A program made the position numbers and the translations under genes. DNA of 64,000 bases from Cordilura impudica. Its lineage: Eukaryota; Arthropoda; Insecta; Diptera; Scathophagidae. Location of the stretch: positions 84,163,465 to 84,227,464 of the forward strand of contig OY821520.1 of NCBI GenBank assembly GCA_963682025.1. The letters run 5' to 3'. The notes under the pieces are model-generated. The model was given only the letters and a program-made list of their open reading frames with translations. It searched no databases and was not told the DNA's origin. This document shows positions 31,553 to 42,017 of this stretch, one piece after another (the stretch's first letter is position 1; the number at the start of each line of letters is the position of its first letter).

Positions 31553-32786
31553 TCTATATATATAAAAATTAATGTGTGTTTGTTTGTGCTTTATAGGAGG
31601 CCAAACCAAAGAACCGATCTTCCTGAAATTTTCAGAGCGTGTTACTGTGACTCTGGAAGGAATAATATGCTATATAAATTTTTGATTGGACAAAGGGGCG
31701 GTGCCACGCCCATATAACCCAAAATTTTAAAAAGTCATATCACGGGAATTTTTTTACCTACAGCAATCATATTTGGTACATATGGTATTAGCATGAATAG
31801 AAATACATACAAGAAGAAAAGTGGGCGGGACCACGCCCCTTTTTAGAAAAATAAAAAATCGTAATATCTTCTAAAGTACTGGAAGGATCGTCATGAAATT
31901 TTCACAAAAGGATATTTTTGCGAAATAATAAGACCTTAGCTATATAAAGTTGTTAGTGGGCAAAGGGGCGTGGCGTATATATAAAAACGTTGATGCATTT
32001 GATTGTAACGAATGACCTCCGGAACCATAAGAGCTGTCGAGGTAGGATTTCCAGCATAGGTTCGGTTCGAGCTCTTCTGTGTTTTTTTTTTAGTTTTAAC
32101 CCTCTAGCTGGCGTTGGGGTCAAGTTAAAAACAAAAATTTTTACTTTCAGCGCGATTTGACTGCAATTCAGAATGAACGTATGTTTCGTCATAAGAAATT
32201 TTTGTATGTATAAATGGACCCGATAGGTGGCGCTGGGTAAAGTTATTTCGAATATTCTTATTTATGGTGTGATTTTAATGAAACTAAGAATGTACATATA
32301 TGTATGTTAGAAACATTTTTTTATTGGACCCGGTAGATGGCGCTGTCGTTCGAAAAATAATGAGTTGTCAAATTTATATAAATTTTAATAAATAAACTCA
32401 CAAACGTTTTTATATATAAATATTCTAACGAAAAAGAAGGAAAAAGCCGCTACATTATTGCATGGTGGCCGCACAGCTCATTCAGCACTCAAATCACCGT
32501 TAAACGTACAAAAAAATGAGAGTGCCGTCTGTAATATCAAAAAACATTCCGGTATGGCAAAAGTTCTGCAAAAATGCAGTATTTTTATTTGGGATGAATG
32601 TACCATGGCTCACAAACATTGTGATTTGATTTGATAAAAGATTTGAAAGGCAATGAAAGATTTTTTGATGAAGCTCTCATTTTATTATCTGGAGATCTTC
32701 GTAACACATTTTATATAAGTATATACAGATTCTAACTAAAATAAAAATTCATTGAGGGCAAAACAACGTTTGCCGGGTCCAGCTAG
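31553..32786 (+). mobile_element. Helitron with 5' and 3' ends
   Basis: Starts TCTATATATATAAAAATTAA after an A and ends with the stem GGCAAAACAACGTTTGCC, GGGTCCAGCTAG, then T, which are good Helitron termini. The 5' part has the GGGCGTGGC/ACCACGCCCC words common to the large Helitrons here. The middle has ~115-bp repeats, each with GATAGGTGGCGCTG-like words (32103, 32220, 32335). The 3' part holds a helicase remnant. Confidence 0.75.
32410..32710 (+). pseudogene. Helitron helicase (Pif1-type) remnant
   Basis: With one or two frame changes the sequence reads G-G-R-T-A-H-S-A, then N-I-K-K-H-S-G-M, then I-F-I-W-D-E-C-T-M-A-H-K-H, then L-L-S-G-D-L-R. These are the successive blocks of the Helitron-borne Pif1-like helicase, including the Walker B-type D-E. 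Only about 100 codons survive and the Walker A and Rep domains are gone, so this is a fossil of an autonomous ancestor. Confidence 0.7.
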
Positions 32787-32936
32787 TTTCTTATAAAAAC
32801 GTTTAGTAAGATCCGTCTCTAACGCAATAGTTAAATAAAAGATTAAAAATAATAAAACAATAAACAAATAATAGTGTTTTCATGAACAAAAGGTGAAAAA
32901 AAGAATGAAAAAGAGGGGGACATTTTTGTACACTCA

Positions 32937-33156
32937 AACCGGAAAGACCGTCTTGAGACGGCCTTCACTATCTCGTTTCGAAATCATATTTGTTATTAAT
33001 TTTTAATTCGAATACATTATAAAACTCAAATAAAATATGCTAACTACTTAACTAACTACTTAATAGTTGCAAAAAAGTAAATTTGCAAAATAATTTTCGA
33101 TGCTAATTTGTTGACTTTTTTCACTTGATTGATAACAGCTGACGGTCTTGCCGGTT
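32937..33156. mobile_element. Small MITE with AACCGG ends
   Basis: Left end AACCGGAAAGACCGTC and right end GACGGTCTTGCCGGTT are inverted repeats of 16 bp with one mismatch, 220 bp overall. No coding potential. Only one copy is seen here, so this could be chance structure, though the length of the match argues otherwise. Confidence 0.5.
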
Positions 33157-33179
33157 AGAGGGTTAACGCCATAATCACT

Positions 33180-33813
33180 ACTAGCAAGGGAGTGAAAACG
33201 TGTCAAAATTATATCAGTACCAAAAATGGATAACGAATACCGCCCGATTGCAATTCTTCCATATCTCCCAAAAGTTTTCGAGTACCTTTTACACAGACAA
33301 ATTAATTAAACGACAGCAACTTACTTAAAGATCGTCAATCCGGTTTCATACCCCAACATAGCTGTATAACAGCTTTATCTGATATAGTTGAGGAGATACG
33401 GAACAACATGGATGATTTAAAAATATCTTTTTTGATTTTATTGGACCACTCAAAGGCATTTGAACACAGTATACCTCAATCTGAACAAGTTTTTTAAACT
33501 TCTCAGCATTAATCGTCATGCCTCACAAACAGATTCCAAACTGTTACTATTGGTAATTCCATCTCGAGTTCCTTGTAACTTATAAGAGGGGTACAACAGC
33601 GCTCAATCCTTGGACTACTAATTTATTCTATATATGCCAATGATCTTCCACAACAAATTAAATTCTCTAAATTCGCTAAATTCTGACATTCAGCTATATC
33701 AATTATTTGCAAAACTCAAGAACTAAATCATGCTCTCAAACAAAACCTTAATTGGGCAACAGCAAATGGTTTACGACTTAATGCAAATAAATCTAAGTGT
33801 ATTGTATTAAGGA
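33180..33813 (+). pseudogene. LINE reverse transcriptase, left part of a split copy
   Basis: The decayed plus-strand frame encodes Y-R-P-I-A-I-L-P (RT block 1), L-L-D-H-S-K-A-F-E-H-S (motif A region) and N-W-A-T-A-N-G-L-R-L-N, the region after the Y-x-D-D box, then runs into a Helitron at 33814. The copy resumes at 37389 after the Helitron. Several stops and frameshifts make it inactive. Confidence 0.7.
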
Positions 33814-33936
33814 CTAGCTGAACCCGGTGTGCTTCGCTACCCCTCATCGTTATAAAATAAAATAAAACAAAAAAATATATATGGAGGATTTCATGTCAAG
33901 TGCACCAACTTTTGAAACCGATGTATTCCGATCGGG

Positions 33937-35181
33937 ATGAAATTTGCACCAAGGTTAGTCCTATTGGATAGTAGTTTAGACACAAGATCGGTCCAGATCT
34001 CTCTGAGTTCGAGGGGATCAAAATTTGACATTTTGGCCAAACAGGAAATCAACTTAAAGTATTTAACAGATGATTCGGCAGAAGATTTACACAATTACCG
34101 CGATTGCCTTAAATTGACTATGTGTCCTAATGCAACAACTTCTTGTAACTTAGGTGAATGTACCAATTGCCCGAAAACCACATTTATCAAAGAAAATTTA
34201 ATCAACTCTTTAGATCAGGAATATATAGAGGAGGTCAAATTTGATTCTTGGATTCAGACTGACAGATGCACATTGAAAACAATCAATTTAAATGTGGATG
34301 ATTTTGTGGAAGAAATGTGTACAGGATTGCTAAACTTGAGAAACCATGACTTTTTAGTCAAAGAGCAATGGTCATTCTTCAAGGATTTGAAGATACATTT
34401 GAAGTCTGGTGAATTCGTTATTTCATATGATTTCGCAGAAAACTATAAATATGTTCTTCAGGATGCCATACAAGTATTCCACTTCAATAACGACCAAGCA
34501 ACTATATTCACAGTAGTTATTTACTACATGAAAGATGAAAAACTGGAACACAAAAGTATGGCAATCATATCCGACGATTTAAAACATGATACCGTTGCAG
34601 TTTATGAGTACCAGAAGATAATACTAAAATATCTCAAATCTAAATTTACAGTAAAGAAGGTATACTACGTTTCGGACGGAGCTCGTCAACATTTTAAAAA
34701 CAAAAGTTGCTTGGCAAATCTTATGGCCCATGAAAAAGATTTTGGAATGCCAGCTGAGTGGCATTTTCATCCTACTGCTCATGGTAAAGATGCATGTGAT
34801 GGTATTGGAGCAAACCTTAAAAGAAATGCAGCGAAGTATAGCCTTCAGTGCTCTCATCAAGATCGCATTTTAGATGTGACTGCTTTATTCCATTGGGCAA
34901 AGAGTTATTGTAAAGAAACTAAAATAGTTTTTAGTAGCAAAGAGGATCATCAGGAAACATTGAAAACACTGAAGGGCAGATTCGATGCTGCGGTAACAAT
35001 CGATGGCACCGCTCAATACCATGCTTTTATACCGCTTGTCGATGGAAGACTCAAGTTGAAAAAGTTTTCTGCCTCTATTCAATGCGATTTCTTTCCAAAG
35101 ACAACAAATAAACCAGCAGCGAAATCAACAGCTGAACCTAGTAACGCCAAGAAAGGATTGACAAAAAAACGGAGTAAATAA
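33937..35181 (+). CDS. 414-residue DDE-like protein of unassigned transposon
   Basis: The longest clean frame in the window that is not simple repeat. The first ~37 residues are translated terminal repeat, so the true start is uncertain; the next ATG is at residue 62. A cysteine cluster, C57, C63, C70, C75, C78 (the last two in C-T-N-C), could bind metal. Next come Y-D-F-A-E-N-Y (D165), I-I-S-D-D-L-K-H-D (212-218), V-S-D-G-A-R-Q-H-F-K-N (D247) and W-H-F-H-P-T-A-H-G-K (275-284), followed by D285, D288 and G-A-N-L-K-R. The spacing of acidic residues and alternating hydrophobic strands suggests an RNase H-like transposase fold; this is inference. The tail is Lys-rich (K-K-G-L-T-K-K-R-S-K), like a nuclear signal. 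The lack of stops suggests recent activity or selection. An N-terminal DNA-binding domain may be missing. Confidence 0.6.
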   Translation: MKFAPRLVLLDSSLDTRSVQISLSSRGSKFDILAKQEINLKYLTDDSAEDLHNYRDCLKLTMCPNATTSCNLGECTNCPKTTFIKENLINSLDQEYIEEVKFDSWIQTDRCTLKTINLNVDDFVEEMCTGLLNLRNHDFLVKEQWSFFKDLKIHLKSGEFVISYDFAENYKYVLQDAIQVFHFNNDQATIFTVVIYYMKDEKLEHKSMAIISDDLKHDTVAVYEYQKIILKYLKSKFTVKKVYYVSDGARQHFKNKSCLANLMAHEKDFGMPAEWHFHPTAHGKDACDGIGANLKRNAAKYSLQCSHQDRILDVTALFHWAKSYCKETKIVFSSKEDHQETLKTLKGRFDAAVTIDGTAQYHAFIPLVDGRLKLKKFSASIQCDFFPKTTNKPAAKSTAEPSNAKKGLTKKRSK

Positions 35182-35916
35182 AGGCGACAAAAAAGCTGGA
35201 TGAAAGACTGGGTATTTAAAAATTTACAAGACTTAAATACTTCATCAGCTACAATAAATTAAGTATAAAAATAGTTATGACATAAATGGATCTAATGCAA
35301 TTAAGATTAAATTTTAATAAATTATTTATCTTTTTATTTTTAAAATTATTATTATTATACATTAATTTAATTATTATTAAAAATAAATAAAAAATAATAA
35401 TTTTTCATCATTTCTATAGAAAAAAAGCGATTTTTTTCCTGAGGTTAACATATTCTGGGTATTACAGTATCGAGGGTATACAATTTTAGTTAGGTATGTT
35501 ATATACCTTCGGAAAGTTTAGTTTGTCTAGTTTCTCGTATAAGTTTTATTTGTAAGGTTTTAGACACAAATAGGAAAAAATTCAAAATAGTGCATTTGTG
35601 AAAAATTGAAAAACCGTTGTCTTGAGTTACAAAACATTTATTTTGATAGATATCCCACTCCCATCCCACTAAGCGACCAAAAAGCTCTTAAAGGAAAAAT
35701 CCTAAGCTTTCGTATGAAAAAAAAAAAAAAAAAAAAAATTCCCTTTTTGAAAAAAAGGCAAAAAATGCTTTAATTTATAAAAAAAAAAGTCTACAAATTT
35801 TTTTTTTTTTAAGTATTTTTTTTTTCCGAACTATTGAAGAAATAGCTATCTAAACTCTTTGGGAGAAAATTTTCTAAGAACAATAGGTAATAAGTTACAT
35901 GGATGAGAAAAAACAC
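35182..35916. other. Non-coding 3' part of the unassigned transposon
   Basis: AT-rich with long A and T runs near 35718-35740, 35780-35788 and 35800-35824. AATAAA-like words occur at 35262 and 35319, so polyadenylation could happen here. No second gene is seen. Confidence 0.4.
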
Positions 35917-37388
35917 CTGTTTGGCCAAAATGTCAAATTTTGATCCCCTCTAACTCAGAGAGATCCGGACCGATCTTGTCGAAAAATTGTGTCTAACCTA
36001 CTATCCAATAGGACTACTAACCTTGGTGCAAATTTCATCCCGATCGGAAGACATCGGTTTCAAAAGTTGGTGCACTTGACATGAAATCCCCCATATATAC
36101 ATTAACAAAATATTATTTATTTAATTTCGAATTAATTATTGCACTAACAACTTTATATAGTCAAGGGCTTAATAGAAGTAATTATGGATTTTAATTTTTC
36201 TAAAAAGGGCGCGGTCCCGTCCAGTTTTCTTCTACTACTATTTCCATTAATTTCAATCCCATATATACCAAATATCATCGCCGTAGGTTAACAAATGGCC
36301 GAGATATGACGATTTTAAATTTTAGGTTATATGGGCGGGACCACGCCCCTTTTCCCACTAACAACTTCATATAGTTAAGGACTTATTATTTCGCAAAAAT
36401 ATCCTTCTGTGAAAATTTCATGACGATCCTTCCAGTAGTTTAGAAGATTTTACGATTTTTAATTTTTCCAAAAAGGGGCGTGGTCACGCCCACTTTTCTT
36501 CTGGTATGTACTTCTATTCATGCCAATACCATATGTACCAAAATGACCGCCGTAGGTCTAAAATTCCCGAGGTATGACGATTTCAAATTTTGGGTTATAT
36601 TGGCGTGGCACCGCCCCTTTGTCCAATCAAAAATTTATATAGCCTATTATTCCTTCCAGAGCCACAGTAACACGCTGTAAAAATTTCAGGAAGATCGGTT
36701 TAGGGGTTTGGCCTCCTATAAAGCATAAACCAACACACATTCATTTTTATATATATAGATTGAAAGCAGATTAATTATAATTTAAGGTAAAATGGGCCGA
36801 AAAAAGGGAATTTGGTAATAAAAAAAATGTATGGCTACCTTACCTGTAGATAAAAAGTGTATAAAACTTTAGGTAAATACATATTACAAAAAAAGTATTT
36901 TGTATAGCAGACATTGTTAGTGGTATAAGTCAGTATCTGAATTTAAAAAAAGGGGGCGGTGAAGTGGGCGTGGTTCATAGTTATATGGCGACGTTAACAG
37001 TATTAAGAGCAATATACTACCAAATAAAAAAAAATCCGTTGGAAGGAACAAATTTGTACAGAGAACAGAAAGTTTAAAACTTTCAAACAAAATTTGGCGT
37101 GAAAAGGGGCGTGAAAGGGGGCGTGGCGTAAGAAATGTTTATTTCTACCTCGCCTGGAGTATAATATGTATACAATTTGAAGTAAATCAGTTAAAAACTA
37201 TATGGGAGCAATTACATAATTTTAAAAAAGTGGGCGTAAAAGTGAGCATGGTCAAAAAAAAAATACCCTATTAATCATGCCAGAGTCCCAGTTAAATGCT
37301 GTGAAAATTTCAGGAAGATCGGTCTCCTATAAGGTACAAACAAATAAACAAATAAACAAACACACATTCCATTTTATATATATATAGA

Positions 37389-37760
37389 AGAAAGTTGTTT
37401 TAGAGCCTCTTCCTTTTAAATTAAAACAAACAACATTATTCGCTATATCTTTGGTTTAAGAAAATTTGATCATGTATCCCAATACTCGTGTCATGTCTTA
37501 CATACGTCTTTTGACTACTGCATTAAATTCAAAAACATAGTTCTACATAAAATTATTATGACAAAGGCTCCAAAATATCTTTTTGAACGACTAAGGTTCG
37601 CAAGATCTTCCAGGAAATCGAATTATTCAATTTAAGTACCGGGACCATGCCTTTGATTGTCAATTATTTATTCTAACTATTCGTCTCTGGAACCAACTTC
37701 CTAATGTTATGCAAAATACAAAATACTTTAATTGATTTTATTTAATTTAATTGATTTTTT
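37389..37760 (+). pseudogene. LINE, right part of the split copy
   Basis: Sequence resumes the LINE interrupted at 33814: L-P-F-K-L-K-Q-T, then K-Y-L-F-E-R-L-R-F-A-R-S, then T-I-R-L-W-N-Q-L-P-N near the end, the C-terminal block of LINE ORF2, in broken frames. It then runs into AT-rich tail-like sequence. Confidence 0.6.
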
Positions 37761-37854
37761 TAATGTTCTTTAATTGTAATTTATAATATTTTAAATATAG
37801 ATTAAGAGTTACTGATGAGATCGACTTAAATTGCATTAAGATCAAAATGATCAT

Positions 37855-38190
37855 ATAGATGTGGGTTAAATTTGTTTTGTATGTGGTTATTTCAGCCATT
37901 AATCAGTAGTCAAAAAATAAACCCTGTGGGATAATTCTTAGTCATAGCCCTCATTTAAAGCTGCTTCCCGATCTTCACTTAAATCTATCGGAAAACAAAA
38001 ATATTGCACAGATTTTTCTCAAATTTGGTTTGTATATGTTTTGCAAAATATAAGTGACTTCACCAAATATGGTCAGGATCGGTTAATTTTTCGACCTAGT
38101 CCCCATACATATAAGCCTCCGATATGAACTTTTTCATATCTGTAGGTAAACAATGCCACGCAATTTTGGATTAGGCTTATCTTCTATAAG
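37855..38190 (-). mobile_element. Helentron fragment
   Basis: Matches the middle of the Helentron family in reverse: GCTGCTTCCCGATCTTCACT near 37961 and CGATATGAACTTTTTCATAT near 38120. Both the GTCY block and the 5' palindrome are missing, so only about 330 bp of an ~800-bp element is left. Confidence 0.65.
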
Positions 38191-39002
38191 AAAAAATTCA
38201 CGAACAAGCTTTTGTGAAAATTCTGGTTTTAACCATGTCAATAATCTTTAAACCTCAATATTTCTAAATACACAAAAACACTCTGCGCTATTAAGACCCT
38301 GGTAGAGAGTATTGTAAACAATTTTCCTCCTTCCTCGGTCGTTTAACGACCGTTACTAGAGAATTGTATTCCGCACATTTTTAGAACTTTGTTGTCTGAA
38401 AATTTTTCCAAAAAAATTTAAAAATTCTGTATTTCTGTCGAAACGTACACAACACTACACAAAGCGTTTAAAAAAGTTCGGTAATTTTTTTACCGCTTTT
38501 CAGAATTTACCAAGGAATTTCTCACACAAATTTTGATACATTAAATTGTCACGCGGAATAAAGCTGGACGTCAAATTTCAACTCTAGACGAAGGCTATAA
38601 CTGCGTCTATGAGTGAGTTTGAAAGGAATAAACAAAAATGTTCGAGTTAAGGAGGCTGTGATCTTAAAGGGAAACCAAACTCAACGAACCATTTGATGCT
38701 AATGGATGCTTCAAACAAGAAAATTTCTAACCAAACTATCTCTTTGCTTATTAATGGATATTTCAAAAAGAACTAAAAGCGTTGAAGTTGCAAAATCCCT
38801 ATTCACTACATACCAAGTAACGTAAGGTATTAATTTTCGATTTTCTTTAACCAAAATTCCATCATTAATTTTCGTTAGAAATATTCATATGTATGTGAGA
38901 AAAATTTCACGAACAAGCGTTTGTGAAAATTCTGATTTTAACCATGTCATTAATCTATTAAATCTCAACACTTGTAAACACACAAAAACACTCTGCGCTA
39001 TT
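38187..39002 (+). repeat. Segment flanked by ~100-bp direct repeats
   Basis: 38187-38292 and 38893-39002 are direct copies: both read TTCACGAACAAGC, GTGAAAATTCTG, then CACAAAAACACTCTGCGCTA. The ~600 bp between is AT-rich with no clear gene. It could be a tandem duplication or an element with short terminal direct repeats. Confidence 0.55.
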
Positions 39003-40423
39003 GTTGCAAGGAATTCCAGTGAAAATTTGTCATTCCGACCATTGCTGTCAGTTTAATGTCAGCAAATTAAATGTATTTTGTATGCAATACGCCCCAATTG
39101 ATGCATTGTTTAAACAGAGCGACAGCAAAAAGAAAATTGCTACATGAAAATGTCGTCTTCGCGCCGTTGTAACAACACGCTATAAACAAAAGACGACAGC
39201 GGAAAAATCGTAAAATTGTTGGCTGTAGCAAACAAAAAGTCAAAGAGTAACAAAGGAAAAAGTGTGGTAAGATATCCTGCTACAACAGTTCAACCCCTTC
39301 TTTTAAACATTAGTTGTATCGACTATATGATAACAATGATAACGACGATGATGATGATGATGTCAGGTTAACAAATTGCTGCAATTTAGTCAAAACTATA
39401 CAACCAAAGATCAGCAGTTTTTTGTCATTACAAAGGATGGGGAAACAATTGTTTACCTTTGTGTTAGTGTTGAAAGATGTTTGTTTGTAAGTGTGTGTGT
39501 ATTCGTAATTTTTCAAAGGATGTTCATGTTTTTGATATTGAAATTGTGAATATATGTATGTATATGTGCACAATTGTCTTCCTATATACGAGTAGTGAAA
39601 CAATTGAAAAAGAAGAAGATTTTTAAGCCACAGAGTTATTTGTGGTTAGCCAAGGATAATGCCAGCCAAATAAAACAGTAAAAAACGTCTTCGTTTTCTT
39701 TAGAATCTTTTAACGCATATTCGGTTCTTACTACAGTTGGTACAATGGGTCAGTTAAAAATATTTAAAAAAAATTATATGCGATTCAAAATGAATACAAA
39801 TTTAGCAAACAGGAAACAAATGTTACAGATGTCGTGTCTGCTAAATTAAAAAATCCTACGTTGTTCAAATAAAAACGTTACTTTTGTTATAAAATAAAAA
39901 ATCGTTACATATTCTTCCTAATCAATTTATCTCCTTTAAGAAAATCCTTCTGCGATATAATAGACTTTTGCTAAAGTTTTTTCTACTACTCGAAAGACTT
40001 TTTTAAGCCGATTTCAGGTATGGCGCACATCGCTCAGGCTTTTAACTCCTCAATTGATTCCGGTTTCTCCGGAGCATTTTTTCCTATTTTATTGATTAGT
40101 TAAAAGTCCCACGCTGCTAAATCAAGCAAATACGGTGGTTGTAATACGATATGTGTCAAATTTTGTGCGAAATGGTCCCATAAAATAAATGAATTATGAG
40201 ACGGTATATGTTTGGCCTCTTCTTGTGAATAGCTTCACCCAAATGAAGCATAACACTCAAAAACTGATTTTTGAATGACTTTTGCATAATCTTTTCAGTC
40301 TTATTTCACCTTTTTGCAAGATTTTGTTTCATTTTTGTTTTAAACTATATTAAATATTATTTGGTTAATTTTAAACAACTTCTTTTGGGTTAAGTATATA
40401 AATTATTAATTTATAAATCTAAT
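39003..40423. other. Single-copy intronic DNA, no gene seen
   Basis: Moderately GC-richer fly-like sequence at 39010-39380, with a (GAT)n run near 39346-39362 and a GTGTGTGT run near 39491. No splice-bounded exon was convincing. Confidence 0.4.
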
Positions 40424-41386
40424 TTAATAATGGGTAGAACTTCCTTTGTTTAGAATTACTTCATAAATCCTATTTGGTAAGGAATCATAAAGTTTTTGAA
40501 TATAGTCAAGGGAAATTAAAGCACATGCTTCCCGAATATCCTGAATTAGTTCAGCTTTGGTAGAAAACTGTATCCCTGACTCATAAACTTTTCTGGCCAA
40601 CTACCCCCAAATATTTTCGAAAATGTTAAGGTCTGGCGAGTATGGAGGCCAGTTTAAGAGATTGACATTTTTTGACTCGATCCATGATTTGACAACACGG
40701 GCTGTATGAATTGGGGCATTGTCCTGTTGGCAAAATGCAAAAAAGACTTTCTAGTGGGGGAAAAAGCCTTTTCCAAAACTCCTTCGTACGATTGCGCGTT
40801 CATCTTGGGAGTCAAAAATTGAAGCTCGCATGTATCAAAATAGGATATGGCTCCCCATACCACAACCCCGCCAAATCGGCTGTGTAGACGGTCCAATTGA
40901 TGGGTCGCTTTCATAAATCATGGAAGTAATAGTTATATCCGTCAGGGCCCTCGAAATTAAATTTTTTTCTCAGCAGAGAATACAACGCGCTGCCACTCTA
41001 TCATCCATGACATGTAGTTTCTACAGAAACAAAGCCGAGCTTCTTTACGTAGAGGGGTAAGTGGAGGATTTTTCTTTAATTTTAGGTGCTTCAGATGTTT
41101 AGCTTTAGAAATCATCCGCCGATAACTCCAACTTTGTCAACAGAGTCATGAGAATTGGAAGCCTCGCGCAGTATAAATCGCTTATCTGCATTGCAAAGTA
41201 CACTATTTACAAGACATTTCATATTTTTTCCATAATTTGAGCTGTTCTGAATAAAATAATATACGACTTTTCTACTTCTTCCATTTTTTTTTTTTTTTTT
41301 GCTTTTTCAGACACAAAGAGGTCACATTCCTGATAAGTTTTTATTTTAAATTGTTCCTCGTTCGTTAAGGCCGTATCACGACCCAT
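40424..41386 (-). pseudogene. Tc3-like transposase pseudogene
   Basis: A Tc1/mariner-group transposase read right to left: a probable start M-G-R-D-T-A-L-T-N-E-E at 41386; G-G-V-V-V-W-G-A-I near 40870; then C-Q-Q-D-N-A-P, with the second catalytic Asp, frameshifted near 40735; then W-P-P-Y-S-P-D-L-N-I-F-E-N, with the third, near 40640. It ends G-S-S-T-H-Y-stop at 40424. At 963 bp it is close to full family length (about 340 codons), but several frameshifts and the A-run near 41285-41300 break it. The longest open part is 40914-40654. Terminal repeats were not identified. Confidence 0.7.
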
Positions 41387-41917
41387 TAAAATATATTATA
41401 AATATTCAAAATAATGGTTTAATTTATCTTGTCGATGATCTACACGAAGTAAATCAAACTTAAACGCAAATGTGATATTTAAGTGGAACAGAACATGCAT
41501 TAGAAAATGAAATGAACAGAAAAATGTAACGGTAAATTCTGAGAGCTTCAATTTTGTCGCAGAGAATGTGGATAGGAAGACGAATAAAATAGCTCAAAAT
41601 TGGTACAGTTCAGTCAATGATTATTTGTAGATAATCAAATAGAAACAAAAAATTGATGTGTGCTATTCAAGTGAAACGGAGTGTACAGACGGTGTCCAGA
41701 CTGTAGCCTCTTCATTGTTTGCTGATGGCAATATGATCGACCTGGTTTTTTGTCGTACAATCGGGAGATATCCAAGTGGCTTTATGTATTCGCTTATGTG
41801 GAAACAATGTGCCGCCTATCACGAGCGCGTTAATCAACACATTATCTTTATCTGATAATCTGTTGAAAATTCGAAATCTTACATTTTCGCATAAAGTGAT
41901 ATACATGCGAACCCCCT

Positions 41918-42009
41918 AATATATATTTGATAAAATACGATTTTTCCTATCTATACGAAACTGACATATTTTAATACATAGACATCGATGCCTAGTGTCT
42001 GAATTTTTT
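41918..42009 (+). repeat. Dispersed repeat, copy 1
   Basis: Contains CGAAACTGACATATTTTAAT, then ACATAGACATCGATGCCTAG, which recurs in the same orientation at 49787-49882. The foldback element at 42018 is inserted just beyond its end. Confidence 0.55.
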
Positions 42010-42017
42010 ATGTACAT

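Larger units (their letters stand above)
33876..36099 (+). mobile_element. Unassigned DNA transposon with ~175-bp inverted repeats
   Basis: Left 33876-34048 and right 35917-36099 are inverted copies, starting TATATATGGAGGATTTCATG and ending CATGAAATCCCCCATATATA and matching inward to the word TTGGCCAAACAGG. Between them is one long open frame (33937-35181). It lies inside Helitron sequence. Candidate target duplications are TA or TATATA, but the AT-rich ends make this ambiguous. I cannot place it in a superfamily from the terminal sequence. Confidence 0.7.
33814..37388 (-). mobile_element. Compound Helitron inserted in a LINE
   Basis: On the minus strand the outer 5' end is TCTATATATATATAAAATGG at 37388 and the 3' end is GGGTTCAGCTAG at 33814, followed by T. 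A second Helitron 5' end, TCTATATATATAAAAATGAA, lies inside at 36759, so it contains two tandem 5' termini. The 5' part is made of CCACGCCCCTTTT-type units, the same as 31553-32786. Removing it restores LINE sequence on both sides. It carries a separate transposon at 33876-36099. Confidence 0.7.
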
